Of a stretch of DNA of 64,000 nucleotides, positions 1 through 11,122 are shown one piece after another. Location: contig CAJINV010000003.1 in assembly GCA_905178155.1 (NCBI GenBank), positions 4,956,830 to 5,020,829 of the forward strand. Reading direction: 5' to 3'. Every line of letters starts with the position of its first letter. The stretch's first letter is position 1. The notes beneath the pieces were generated by a model. That model saw only the letters and a list, made by a program, of their open reading frames with translations, was not told the DNA's origin and made no database searches. Both the position numbers and the translations under genes were made by a program. The stretch comes from Amoebophrya sp. A120 (taxonomy: Eukaryota > Sar > Dinophyceae > Syndiniales > Amoebophryaceae).

Positions 1-417
1 CTGGCCCCAGAGCATGGAGATCTCCTCTGGATGGAAAGAGTGGCTTGTGGCAAATTGTACCGGTCTGCAGTGGGAGAGCACCGGCGTTTCGACCCACAGC
101 AGCTCTCCCTTCTGCACCGCCTCCAAGGCAATAACGCCCTTCCCGCGTCCATCTACTTCCATCACGCGGAAGGCATTTGCGCGCTCACTTGTAACACGAG
201 TGGTTTGCAGCTCCCCGTCCGCGGTGTCTTCGAACTGCAGGTTCGTCGCCTTCACGCTTAAACAGGCCTCGTCGCTCGCGAGGCGGATTTGGAAACGATT
301 TTTGTCGGGAAGGTACTTCAAAACTTTGGCTCGTGCCCCATTCAACTCTGGTCGGCTCTGAAGTCCCGCGATTTTGGCCTGGAGACCGGCCTGCGACGCC
401 GCGCACAGTTGTGTCAT
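1..417 (-). CDS. SET-domain protein, N-terminal part (cut by left edge)
   Basis: The minus strand is open from an ATG at 417 to the window edge (139 codons). About residues 20-50 hold a module with the motif SRPELNGARAKV followed by a short beta-rich stretch ending in KATNL; this motif is common in algal and alveolate SET/MYND-type proteins. From about residue 90 comes a typical SET N-lobe: GRGKGVIALEAVQKGELL and then WVETPVL. The SET family transfers methyl groups to lysines of histones or other proteins. The catalytic half (NHxCxPN and the tyrosine) lies beyond the window. An in-frame TAG sits just upstream of the chosen ATG, but an upstream exon cannot be excluded. Family assignment fairly sure; substrate unknown. 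Confidence 0.68.
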   Translation of the reverse strand, partial: MTQLCAASQAGLQAKIAGLQSRPELNGARAKVLKYLPDKNRFQIRLASDEACLSVKATNLQFEDTADGELQTTRVTSERANAFRVMEVDGRGKGVIALEAVQKGELLWVETPVLSHCRPVQFATSHSFHPEEISMLWGQ

Positions 418-913
418 GCTCAAAGGTCGTGGGATTGTCTAGATCGATGACATAGAGTTCCGATTCAAGGCTGCTCGAGGAGCAGTCTACAATGAAATTA
501 TTTGGATTTGCGTTCTTCAAAATAAAGCACATAAGCCCAGACCGGCAGTTGGTGGAGATATTACCGCTAAAACCTCAGATGCCCCTGTGTCACTGAAAAA
601 AAAAAACCCAAATCGTGGGAGAATGTCTTAGATTCACTCTGGGCGCTCATTGCGTGACCCGAAGGAACACGGACCCGAGCTCGAAGGAACACGGTCCCGA
701 ACTCGATTTTTTTTGTAAACATATTGCGTTTGGCGCTTCGTGATTTTTTCTGCGCGCCCAGAAGTGGGTCGGGGATCTGCATGTGCCTCGGCGTAAATTG
801 TTATTTTTCGTAGTTCTTGTAATTTTTGCAGTGGATTGAGTTGCGTCAACATGATTTCTCACCGTTTTTCTCTGTGCCAGTTCTTGCACACAGGATCCAC
901 GAGCACGATACTG
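418..913. other. Intergenic gap, no gene seen
   Basis: Between the SET gene start and the stop of the Cys-rich gene. It contains short A/T runs (A9 near 597) and a repeated short phrase ggaacacggwcccga near 663-700, but no convincing reading frame or RNA gene. Confidence 0.5.
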
Positions 914-1972
914 CTACGTCGACATTCTGATCTGCTGCGGCGCAACCTCCGCTGGCACATCCCTTGACCGGAAGAGGCGCCGTCTCGCTAGAAGCAGGGA
1001 AGCGGTGCTGCCTACAAGGCAACAGCAAATTTCGTTGGCGCTACGTTGTAGGAAAAACTGCTCCAAAGGCGTGGGTGCGGGTAATAGGAGCGCGCCCCTT
1101 CCAAAAGCCTCGGAACCGCACGCACATCGCAGCACTCGCAGACCTGCGTCAGCCGCCATCTGTATTGCCTCAGGCCCTGCGGAGGCCAACGCTTGTGCAA
1201 CATACTGCGCCCCGTCGGTCGTGACAAATACGAACAGGTCGCGCACAGCGGCGGTACCCTGCGCAAGGGCGTTGAAACCGTCGGCGATGAGGCGCGAAGA
1301 CCCGTCCACTAGCAGGTACTTTGCGAACGCTTTTCCGTAGGAACAGCTCCAGCAGACCCAGTATGCCGCCTCCACGGAAAGGCCTTCGCGCTGCAAGAAT
1401 TCGTGCCAGCGTGTGCGGTGTCTTTGGACCACGGGGTTCGAAAAAAAATTCTCGGTCGTTACGTCGAGCCGGCCGCACAGCCCGATGCCCTGGCGCAAGG
1501 CACACCTCGCGGCTTCGTCTGTAATGGCACAGCAGGTTCCCGCGGGGAGGTGACAACGACTCGGCAGGACGCCACAGCAGCTGTCCGCCAGTCCGCAGCA
1601 GGGGCAGCAACAAGCACAAGTGACTGCGCTGGGTGTGGTCAGGACGGGACAACAACTATGCACGCAGCCGGGACAGCCCACGTGCTGTGCGAAGCAACAA
1701 CAGACATGAGCAGCGGCGAGCCATGCACACACGGACGCAGCCTCACAGACCGGTAAACTGGATGAGTCTCCTTCTTCTGCCACCGTGCCGTAAGTACAAG
1801 GGCACGTCTCCTCTTGGTCTTGCAACATCCTGCTTCGGCTTAGAAGCGTCGCTGGCGCACTGCTACTGGCCGCCCTGGCTGTTTCACACAATGCTGCAGC
1901 AAGGAAAACACCTACTTGCAATCGCCAGCGCCACATTTTAGCCGGGCACAGATTCGCTCTAGTACTACTCAT
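914..1972 (-). CDS. Secreted cysteine-rich protein (paralogue A)
   Basis: Single open frame of 352 codons; a second ATG at 1936 gives a cleaner signal peptide (MWRWRLQVGVFLAAALCETA, probable cleavage after ARA), so that start is equally likely. The mature N-terminal half is very rich in Cys, with CC and CCC clusters (AAAHVCCCFAQHVGCPGC, then CACCCPCC), and continues to about residue 175 with GTCCAITDEAARCALR. The C-terminal half is less Cys-rich and includes the strand-like RDLFVFVTTDGAQYV. The neighbour at 2860-4308 has the same order of motifs, so the two are probably tandem duplicates. No known domain is recognised; an extracellular or cyst/surface role is only inferred from signal peptide and disulfide potential. 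Confidence 0.7.
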   Translation of the reverse strand: MSSTRANLCPAKMWRWRLQVGVFLAAALCETARAASSSAPATLLSRSRMLQDQEETCPCTYGTVAEEGDSSSLPVCEAASVCAWLAAAHVCCCFAQHVGCPGCVHSCCPVLTTPSAVTCACCCPCCGLADSCCGVLPSRCHLPAGTCCAITDEAARCALRQGIGLCGRLDVTTENFFSNPVVQRHRTRWHEFLQREGLSVEAAYWVCWSCSYGKAFAKYLLVDGSSRLIADGFNALAQGTAAVRDLFVFVTTDGAQYVAQALASAGPEAIQMAADAGLRVLRCACGSEAFGRGALLLPAPTPLEQFFLQRSANEICCCLVGSTASLLLARRRLFRSRDVPAEVAPQQIRMST

Positions 1973-2859
1973 AGTTCCTTTCAGGACGGTTCGAAGTTAG
2001 TAGCCGCCTCGGGCAATAGCGGTAGGAAAATAAAGTGAGTTGTAGGACACCTAGTTATTCTTTTACTGTGCCGGTGCACATCTACGAAAAACAGAAGTCG
2101 TAGAAGCGACAGATTGTGATCGTGCAGAGTGCTCGTGTAGTCAGCGTGCGTACACAAAAACGCGTATGGGACCATCAAAAAAACACACACGTATAATGGC
2201 CATCTACAGTGACAGTTCATCAGCACTATGGGATCACGATTTCTCAGGATCGCGTGCTTCGCAAGGAAGTCGGATCTTGTGTGTCGGTACTGTGTTTGTT
2301 TCGCCGGACCTGCGCCCCGCTCCTTCGCGTAAGTACTCACAAGTTGAACCAGGGATCTCGGCTGCAAAAATCATCGTCGCTCGCTTGATACCTGAACCCG
2401 GAAAAGTGAGATGCAGATCGCTACGGTTGAAACCTGAACCCAGCAAAGGTGCAGATCGACTTCATCCAACGCCTCCAGCATGATGTTCCACCGATCTTCT
2501 ACACACAGACAGCAGCTAAAGTGATCGCCAAACTGATCCGTTGCAGTCTTCATCCAAATCAAGGCTAGAACTCGCTTTGCAGCTCGTGCTGGTATCGTTC
2601 TGTGTCTGCGTGTAGAGGTTATCATTATTTAAGGTGAGTTTACACGGAGACATACCGTTTAAAGTCGACGCGGCTATTTTTACAAGTGCTGAACTGAATA
2701 TTCTAAATTCTGTATTCTCGGTTCTGTTTACTGCTGTGAGGATTGCGCACTAGGTATATTACGAAAGATTTTCCTTTTTTCAATTCTCCGCTAGGCAAGG
2801 AAAGCGGCTGCGGAAAAAACGCGCCAGACCCCTGCATCGATGCCGTGCCGGTGGAAGCG
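1973..2859. other. Intergenic region between the Cys-rich paralogues
   Basis: No convincing coding sequence. At about 2388-2459 an imperfect direct repeat is seen (acctgaaccc ... gcagatcg twice, offset about 42 bp). The remaining sequence is mixed and shows nothing I recognise. Confidence 0.4.
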
Positions 2860-4308
2860 TCATGTTTCTGTGGCACCGTGGAGGAATGACACAGTTCGCC
2901 GTGGAGACGTGGCGCGAGCCCTTGGGTTTTCTCTGACTCCCGCGGATCTGATGGATTCGTCCGCTACTCGCGGAAAAACTACGTGAGCATCAGGGGGTCG
3001 CAGACTACTCCGTTGATCAGCGCTGAACGGCGCTCGGTGCTGCGCTGCCGAGACGGACGGAAAAAAATGCGAGATGACGGAGAACAACTGCGAACCTTGC
3101 TCGCGATCCGAGTTTGACGTTGGACGCGATTCCGCTGCCGTGGCTCCGCGTCCTCCATTTCGTCCGCGGTGGTGTTCTTGTCTGCGGGATGCAAACGCGG
3201 GCGCAGCGAGGATTTCTCGCACTTGCTGGTCGTTCCACCGCAGGTATTCCTCCTCCGACACTGGATTATATCCATCGGCCTCCGGTCGTCCCTCTTCCAA
3301 ACCGCGCCGCCGCTCGTGTTCAGCGACGCAGGCCACGGACCATGCCGTGGCGCACAGCAACGTACCCACTCCCATACTCATCTGCGCAGGGGGCGGAAGA
3401 GCATTCACAATTTGTATTGATTTCTGTACGCCTGGAATCACCACTCGTCCCGCCCAATACGCGCACTCGATCGCGGGCAACGAATTTAGCATGCCCTCGG
3501 TCAGCTGTAGTGGAGCGTAAAATGATGGATCTCATCCGTGGACCTAAACCACTCCAGACCAACACGTCGAGCAAAGCATTTTTTAGATAAAATGAGAATG
3601 ACAGGTCACGCCTACAAATGTCAACAAACCGAAGTAGCACACGACGCCAGCACTGAGGGGCTGCAGGTGTAGATATTCGATAGTTATGAAGATCGATGTG
3701 CAAAAAACAACAGAAGTGTCTGTGCTTCTACTTACGGCCAGATTTACTTCGTCGGCGATGATGGAATCCTGGGTTTCTGTCACGCGAAAGTTGGCGACTC
3801 GCATGCACGACGAAGCGACGAGAAAGCAACGCAGGCAACCGCGGCATGTCTCGTCAACCAGGCAGCAATAACCCGGCCACTGGGGAGCAGCGACGGAACA
3901 CACATCTTCCACACACTGCGGAGTGCAGCAGCCGTTGTCGGTGGGGCAACAGATCTCCGCCCCAGACGTACCACAGCTCTTCGCGACCTCCACCGCGACG
4001 TCAACTGCACTCCCATAGCACAGATCGCAACACGCCCAGCACTGGGGGTCCAAAGTTACCGCCGTCGGTTGAAAACAGCAGTATGTAGCGGCGTGCACAG
4101 GACAAACGACCTGCGCCACAGCACAGGGCACGTGCGCCGCAGCCGCGTAGCTGCAACAAATCGCCCAGTTTGAAGGTCTCTCGAGCGCCTGTTTCACGGC
4201 GGACAAGTGCGGAGCGCGGAAAGACGCTGCTCTGACCTGCGCGATGTTGGAGTAGAGACCGCAATACGCAACGGCTTGAAGCGCAAAAAGGAGCTTTTGC
4301 AGCTGCAT
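2860..4308 (-). CDS. Secreted cysteine-rich membrane-associated protein (paralogue B)
   Basis: Two exons, 4308..3736 and 3504..2860, joined by a GTAAGT...CTACAG intron of 231 nt; both junctions are phase 0, giving about 405 aa. Residues 1-28 form a signal peptide (MQLQKLLFALQAVAYCGLYS). Residues 45-175 are Cys-rich with the same arrangement as paralogue A: AAAAHVPCAVAQVVCPVH, CCFQP, CWACCDLC, CCLVDETCRGCLR. The second exon starts with a mildly hydrophobic part and one possible membrane segment (MGVGTLLCATAWSVACVA, about residue 230), followed by a charged, probably disordered tail. The join is supported by phase, strong donor, pyrimidine-poor but acceptable acceptor and absence of stops. Function unknown. 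Confidence 0.68.
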
Positions 4309-5077
4309 TTGAAGCGCGACGCGAGGTTACTAGAGCGCTGTTGACGTTCTGTCGCTTCAAGTTGCGAAACCCCGGCCTTCGTAAATTCGTGGGTTCCATT
4401 CCTTGATCCAGTTCTTGGAAGCCAGCCTGCTGCCGACTCAATTCTCGCAAACCATGAACCGTCGTCGAAGAAAGAACCTACGCAAAGAACGTCGCGATGT
4501 CAGTGGGACGACAAGCTGAGAGGTCACACCTGAACAGCAATGGAACACTGACAGCAAAAGAGGCACTATCTTCTGCCGCATTCGATCGATACCCCAACCC
4601 GCGGCGGCGATGCTGCGTGACTCCTTTGAACGTTATTGCGTCTGTTTCGTTTCAGCCGAGTATTCTCTTGGTCTGGCCTTCGGATTTCATTACACGATGA
4701 CGAAACGTCGAAGCAGGACCATTGATAGTGCGCGTGCCACGCGCACCGAGCAAAAATGAGAGACTCTTACGCGCAAGGACGCTGTGGTGCAATCATTCGT
4801 TGACGTAAGCGGAGAATGTAAAAGAAGGCGCACATAAGGACGGCGATGCCCATGCGTCATCTAGATTGATACTTAGTGGCAGGACATCACTGGCCGCAAA
4901 GAACTTCGATGCTCGCAGCTGCTTGGCTGCACAACGAACGTCGATCAGCGTTCACTAGTCACGCCTCCGCTTGTAGTTTAACTGGATTGATTCAGTGGAA
5001 TGACGATCGATCGGACCTCGCGACCCACATCGATGGAAGAAGTGGCCGCCTCGACGGAAGTCCTGTGTGTGAAATCT
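4309..5077. other. Intergenic region, nothing recognised
   Basis: Upstream of paralogue B and downstream of the zinc-finger-like gene. Short open frames on both strands have no family resemblance and no codon-bias support. Confidence 0.45.
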
Positions 5078-8000
5078 TCACGCACCGGCGCGGGACGATG
5101 ATGTTCTTAAACTTTCGCTCGAGCACGACCTTTTCTTCTTGCCGCTCTTCTTCTCTTGTCGTCTTCCCGCAGCGCTTTCGACATTGCCACTTTTGTTCTC
5201 TGGCGCGCTGGTTCTTCTTTCCTTTTTTGACTTTTTGTCCTTCTTCCCATCGGCGTGCCGCGTCTCCGCGGTCGTGTCACGATTGTCCTGACTATCGTCT
5301 TCTTTCTTGCTTTTCGCCTTCTTCTCTTTCGGCCGAAGTTCCACGCGCGGCGGTTCATCGGAAGTTGCATCTGCGTCGTTTGGCAGAAGCGTCTCCTTCT
5401 TACCGCAATTATCTGTCGTGGCGGCACTCTGAAACGGAACGTGTCCTCCACCAGCTTCCGACCCCGCCACATTCCCGCCGGCGCTTTCGTCCCGCTGCTT
5501 TTCAGCTAGCATAAACTCGATAGCTGCGGCGTCCGCTTCTTCCTCGGAGTCTACGTCCGTCATCTTGTCGGATTCCGGGACGTACTTCTTCCATTCGTCC
5601 GCCTTTCTGCCAAAAGCGATCTCCTTGTAAATGTTGTACATGACGGCCAGGTCGACTTCCGTGTATTCGAATTGCTGGAGTTGTACCTCTTCCCGGGTGT
5701 ATGTGCCGGCCTCGATGTACTGTTTCAGCCTCTCCCACCCATGCATCAGGGCCATGCGTACAGCAAATTGCTCCTCTGGCCAGAGAGTACAGTAGACGGA
5801 AAACAGCCCCCTTTTCCTTTGCTCCGCAATTTTGTCGGTGCTCCATCCAGGCTGCCAGTACTTCGGGCTGTACTTCCGGATGATTTCCCAGCGCCGCTGC
5901 CGCACCTCCTCCCGGTGTGCCCTGTAGTTGTCGAGCAGCTGTCTGTGGTTCTTGGGTCCGTCGCATGTGTGGTTCACCCCTTCGCTGACGGCGTCCCGCG
6001 GGGTCATGTTGCACAGGAGGCAGTGAAGCGTCAGTCCGTCCTCACATTTTTTGCTATCTTTCGAGGGTTTCAAGATTACCCACTCGTAGGGAAGCTGACG
6101 CCCCGGAATGCCGGCAGAGTAGCACCAGAATGCGTACTTGGGGTGGCTATACGTCCTCGGCTGCCGCTCGGCAAGGTGCGCGATCGCCTGGTGGTCCTGC
6201 CACGTCTTGCTGACGTTCCCTGCTTTATTCAGGATGCTGTTATTGCTCGTGGATACTCTGGAGTAGATGGACATCCGATCCTCCAGCACCTGCTTCTCCC
6301 ACGGCCCGGCATGATTGCCCTGGCTGCTGCGACTGGCGGCCACCTGCGACTCCCGCGCGGCCCCGAGGCGTGACAGGTTCGAGGGCGTGATCCGGTACGT
6401 TTTGGCAGACGCGTAGCTGCTTGCTCCGGAAGAATGCCGCCCGCGTGCGGTCATCGGGAGACCTGCGAAACACAAAATTTGCGGTGCATGCCTGCCCAAT
6501 CGATCCAGTTGGCACTCCTCGTCCTTCAATTGGTACTCCTCCTCGTCGAGGTCGCCTGGGTAGTTGCAGTCGATTTTATCTTCGCCTCTTTCAGCACATT
6601 TTTAGTGGGGCCTCTTCTAATTCGTGACCTAGCTTCTCAATGGTGAAACGAGTATGAGTTCTGCAAAGCCGAGAACTACGCCAGGCAGTGCGGGGCCGCT
6701 GGTTCCTATTAATGTATCGAGGTCGCAAAGGCAAATAAAAATGTCAAAAAGTATAAACTTACGTCCCAAAACGGCGGAGGCTTTCAGGTTGTAGGTGCGT
6801 TTTCGGAAGTTGTACGGCGAAAACATATTAAGCTTGTCCAGCTCTGTCTTTGCGCGTGAGTACTCATCTAAACCCTTGGGTACCGGGTCCATGGTTGCGA
6901 AGTCTGGGTCCCATTCGAGTTGCTCCGTGCGGCTCTGTTGCGTTGCCCTCCCGCCTGACGACGCAGACTCAGTGGCCTGGTGCTCGCGCGCAGTAGTGCC
7001 GTCGACGCTGCCGGCACTTTCCAGCGCAGTGGCTTCCTCGGAACGGAGTCTTCGTCTCAAGGCGGAACGCTGCTCGGCGGTTAGGTTGGAAGCTACAGTG
7101 TCCGGCACTTCGTCAAACGGTGGCGGTGGAGCTGGCTTGCATATAAGGGAGGTCCCTTGCCGGGCTATCTGCGAGTTTGGAAAGAAGAACCAGACGTGGG
7201 CTTGCACGTGTAAAAACGACCACACACACACGCTAACTTTGAAGACACGGAGGTTAGAAATTGCGAAGCAAGAAACTGTGGCAGCAATAGATACGTCGAT
7301 GTTCCGCAGCGGTCTATCCTGTGCCTCCTTTCGAAAACTCCAGTGTGCGTATCGCTTGCGGTGGATGGCGGATGACAAATGCTCTTCATCCGGCCAGCAG
7401 TTTTTATTGTGGCACAAATGGCATTTGACTTCGAAGTACTTTGCACCGTGGTTGTCCACAAACAGAACCTTGAAGACGTCGGGCTCCTTGAAAAATTTTC
7501 CCGGTACCTTGTCCGGAATGTCCAAGGAGTGGCCCTCGATGATGTTGTCCATATGCTGCGAACTTGTTACGTCGATCGTCTTTTTCATTCCTGGCTTGTC
7601 GCTTTGAGACACTGTTGGTGCTGCCGCCCTCGCGTTTATTCCCGCCCCGCTAGCGGATGCGACGTCGTCAAGGTGGCTGATCGATGAAAGTTCGGCGTAC
7701 GACTGGAGCATAGAAGTACTCTGCGCCGGTCTGCCAGATGAAGAAAGATCTAGCGACGCACCAACCGTTGCGGCGGTGGGGAAGTCAAAGCTGACACTTG
7801 GCTCCTGTAAGTCGCCATCTTCTGGCACCGGTGCGAGTCGCGCGGGCGTGAGGGCATCAAGCGGGTAGAGCACCATCTGGCTGGCGCCGAAAGTCTTGTA
7901 CTGATCCCATTTTTTCAGGTGCTTCTCAGACTCGCGGTGCTCCTCACCTGGGTGCGCTTGTTTGTTGCACATCTTGCAGTGCACATACAAGTAGCTGTAC

Positions 8001-8692
8001 TTGCCCGAGCCGCGAACTGCGTAGTCGTAAATATCCGGGTCGTCCGTCATCCAGGCATGCGTCTTCTCATTCTCCAGCCCGTGGCTTTTCAGGAGCTTTC
8101 GCAACTTCGCCTTGGCAGCGCGCGCCTTCTCCGCTTTCCGCGTCGCCTGAAAGTTAGCATCGAGCTGGCAGTGGTATTCTAAGCCTCCACGCAGGAAAGT
8201 TTCAGATTTCACCTGGCTAGACCTGCTGGACGTAGAGGAGAAGTGCCGCTCGCCGTCCGTGGCAAAGAACGACTGCTGCTCTTCTTGCACGTGCTGGATC
8301 GAGGAAGCTACGCTGGCGTCAAGTAGTGCCGTGTGCGTCGCACGCGCAGAGAAACTGGCATTTTCAACACCTGATCCTCCAGCCCCATCGCCGTTTGGGC
8401 TTGCGTCGGATTCTGGACTCCCCTCCCCTCTTCTGCGCGCTTTATCTTCCTCGTCAGGTTCTTCGTCCGGCGACGGGTCGTGCTGGTTGCACTTCTTACT
8501 AGATTTATTCTTTTTCTCCTTCTTATTTTTTTTCTTTTTTACGATCTCTCCGCGGTCGTCGTCGGAAAGGTCCAGGTTCGTGTCTCCAAACAAAGCAGCG
8601 CCCGCGGCTGGGGTTCGGCTTCGCTTCTTTTCTACTTTCCCGGTCTTTTTCTTACGGCTTTGCCTTTCGGGCGAAGTAGAACACGAGGACAT
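5078..8692 (-). CDS. Protein with three zinc-finger-like repeats and Lys-rich ends
   Basis: Model: 8692..7295, 7168..6763, 6555..5078 (about 1093 aa). The ATG at 8692 was chosen because the open frame upstream encodes only a hydrophobic stretch that does not fit the charged protein. Both ends are Lys/Glu/Ser-rich (KKKKNKKEKKNKSSKK at the N-terminus, many KKxK blocks at the C-terminus), as in nuclear proteins. Three modules share a pattern Y...C-x2-C...H...H...W/Y: CKMCNKQ...EEHRESEKHLKKW (about 245-285), CHLCHNK...EEHLSSAIHRKRY (about 410-460) and CLLCNMT...HTCDGPKNHRQL (about 770-810). This resembles U1/matrin-type zinc fingers that bind RNA, but the spacing is unusual and I do not recognise the family. 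The first intron has no stop and length divisible by three, so its retention is possible; the exon-3 acceptor is one of several fitting sites. Confidence 0.62.
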
Positions 8693-9610
8693 CTTGGCCA
8701 GCAACAACAAGTTAACGAGTATGCAATGCAAAAGCAAAAAAGCAGAACGTACACTGAAGAATTCTGCCTTGTTTCGCTTCAGTAGCTCACGCCCTGAGAC
8801 ATTCTTGTACACGTATACAAAAAAAACGCAGCAAGCACAGGCGACAAAGTACAAATGAAGATCCCTTTTCTTTTTGGTGGATCTTACCGCAACCTAGACG
8901 ACAACTGGCAGGATGACAAAGAGTACGACGTAGGATCCAGGCTGATGAACAGCACAGCATTATCCATCTGTACTTGCAGGATATCCACAATCCGTTGGGT
9001 CACGAAGAAAAAAAATCGAACAGCCTGGCGCCGGCTCCGTGACGCATACGATACCACCCTAGATAGGTAATAGGCTAGCCTACGCGTCAATCGCAAGTGA
9101 ACCGCCTGAAAGTTCCACAAACCCGCTTCCCGCACTCTTGTTCACGTCCAAAGATTTGGATTTCATTTCCACTGATTTTCGGGACACACTATATCGGAGG
9201 AGCAGCAGCTCTGATGTGATATGAAGTTGAGTTTACGTCGAGCTGAACTTCAGTGTTGTTCGATTTTGATTCCCGCATATTTGAAAGTACGGTGTACTAT
9301 GTCGCCACATATTGTAGTTTACGTCTCCTCGCTGCATATATTCGGAGGAAAATTCAATCACCGTGACGAGCACCGCTGACTGACAGGTCGCTGCAAAAAA
9401 CGCAAAAAAGGTCTTGTAGACGAGAACACGGCTCGGGTTTATTCTCTTCTACGATTTTAAAGTGCTCTTTGTATTTGTGCTAGTCTATCTTGTAGTTGTT
9501 TGAAGTGCTCTTTGTATTTGCTTTTGTTGCAAAAAGCTGCTAAATGGATAACGACTCCCCCTCGTCCAGGCCCTGTCTTTACTAGCCCACACCTTCCCTG
9601 CTCCGACATT
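8693..9610. other. Intergenic region with a short direct repeat
   Basis: No coding sequence seen. An 18-bp sequence aagtgctctttgtatttg occurs at 9460-9477 and again at 9503-9520. The first 170 bases may be 5' untranslated sequence of the gene at 5078-8692. Confidence 0.4.
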
Positions 9611-11122
9611 CTACGGACGGTAAAAGCTCCTCCGGCTCCGCGATGACGACGTTTGATCTGCCTTGACCTCCGCAGACCCTGATCCCGTGGAACCCGAACT
9701 TGACGCCGAGGACGCGGACCGGCTCTTCGAGGCCCGATTTTTAGAATAAGTACGCCTACTTCGCGAGGAGTTCCTACCTCTCGAACTTGTCCTTCGTCTT
9801 TTCGTTGTCCGCTCTGGTGATTTAGATTTAGTCGTGTTGCCTTTCGAGTAAACGCCCTGGTCGTTCGTGTATAGTAGATCTTCCTTCGCTACTGCCAGTG
9901 AAAATTTCGGAATTGGATATTGCCGGAGCAACGTGGAAAATCCTTCCGCGGTCCTGCGTGGCTTGTACATTTGCGGACGACCCGGAAGTACTGTCTCGGA
10001 AGCTCCTGCAACCGATGAGGTTTGTTCCTTTCCCGGTTCTGGCGACGATTGTGTTTTTGAGACAGTTGTTTTTTCATCGCCGCGATAATCACCGTTTTCA
10101 TCGGAAGCACCTGCTGATGCGCTGCGGTTGGCGACATCCTCGGCGGATGAAGAACTGTCCCGTCCTTGCTGCTTTCCCCCTTCTACTTCCGGCTGGTCCT
10201 GACCTTTCTGCTCGCATTGGTTCGTGACCTGAGTCGTGATGCTTTCTCCGAAAAAGTCGAAATCTCGACCGAGACGCGGCCGGGTTCCTCCGTCCGAGGA
10301 AGAGCAGGTGGAGGTCTCGTCACTATCCGAATCATAACCAAGCGGGTCGTCCCCACCAAACTCCTCATCCGCGTCTTCCGGTAGTTCCTCTGCGCGACTC
10401 ATCTCCTTCCCGTCTGCACCTGCCGACCTCGCGGTTACGTGATTTTCCGGCTTGTCCAGGTCTTGATAACAGGCCCACATGAACCACTCCTCCTCCTCCG
10501 CGAGCGTCATTGGTCTATCCGCGTCCGCCCCCTCTTCCGATTCATCGTCTGGTGCTGGTGCATGACCCTCCTGCATGTGGATATTTTCCTCGTTCTTCAT
10601 CTCGTCGGCAAGAATGTCGTCCTGCTCGTCTAGTACTTCCGCGTGGTCCACGGTCTCCTCCTCGTGTCCCCGACCTTCTTCGGCCTCCATGATTTTTTCT
10701 GGCTTCAATTTTTCCGCCAAAACCTCGTCGTCACTGGAAGCTGCATCCGTGACCACCTCTTCTTCGTCTTCGCTGGTCACGTAATCAGAGCTCCCGGAAC
10801 TCGCTTCCCAAGCCGCGTCCCACAACGACCGCGCGCCCGGTCGCTGCGAACTTTTTGCACCAGCAAGAGCGGGGTCGTGTTTCTTTGCGCCATCCGAGTG
10901 GTCGGTAGGAGAGTCGTGAGAGGGACAAGGGGAAGATCCAGAGGTGGGTGAGGGAGTTCCTGTCGTCGCCGACGACAGCGGGCTCAAACGCGCGCCGTGG
11001 TCCGCTCCTTGTGGCTGCTCAAGAACATCCATCTGTGGAGGCTGTGGAAAAGAAGTAGAAGGGCAACCGGTGATGGTGGTACTGCCTCCCGTGAAAGAGG
11101 AGGAAGAGGAGGAGGAGGCCAT
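9611..11122 (-). CDS. Acidic low-complexity protein with RS-like tail
   Basis: One uninterrupted frame of 503 aa with ATG at 11122 (MASSSSSSSFTGG). Residues 1-330 are Ser/Glu/Asp-rich and largely disordered. Around residue 200 a short non-repetitive block (RPMTLAEEEEWFMWACYQDLDKP) might be a binding motif. Residues about 385-425 (TLLRQYPIPKFSLAVAKEDLLY) look structured; after that the tail is an Arg/Ser-rich domain (SRGRNSSRSRR, SASSASSSGS), as in splicing-related nuclear proteins. No catalytic domain is recognised. A role in RNA processing is only a suggestion from composition. Confidence 0.6.
   Translation of the reverse strand: MASSSSSSSFTGGSTTITGCPSTSFPQPPQMDVLEQPQGADHGARLSPLSSATTGTPSPTSGSSPCPSHDSPTDHSDGAKKHDPALAGAKSSQRPGARSLWDAAWEASSGSSDYVTSEDEEEVVTDAASSDDEVLAEKLKPEKIMEAEEGRGHEEETVDHAEVLDEQDDILADEMKNEENIHMQEGHAPAPDDESEEGADADRPMTLAEEEEWFMWACYQDLDKPENHVTARSAGADGKEMSRAEELPEDADEEFGGDDPLGYDSDSDETSTCSSSDGGTRPRLGRDFDFFGESITTQVTNQCEQKGQDQPEVEGGKQQGRDSSSSAEDVANRSASAGASDENGDYRGDEKTTVSKTQSSPEPGKEQTSSVAGASETVLPGRPQMYKPRRTAEGFSTLLRQYPIPKFSLAVAKEDLLYTNDQGVYSKGNTTKSKSPERTTKRRRTSSRGRNSSRSRRTYSKNRASKSRSASSASSSGSTGSGSAEVKADQTSSSRSRRSFYRP

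Noticed and set aside
1981-2367. Minus-strand open frame of 128 codons
   Set aside because: No domain, odd composition (HHSK/CPTTHF) and no phase-compatible partner exon.
5672-6373. Plus-strand open frame of 233 codons
   Set aside because: Antisense to the zinc-finger-like gene, whose repeated C-x2-C modules identify the true strand.
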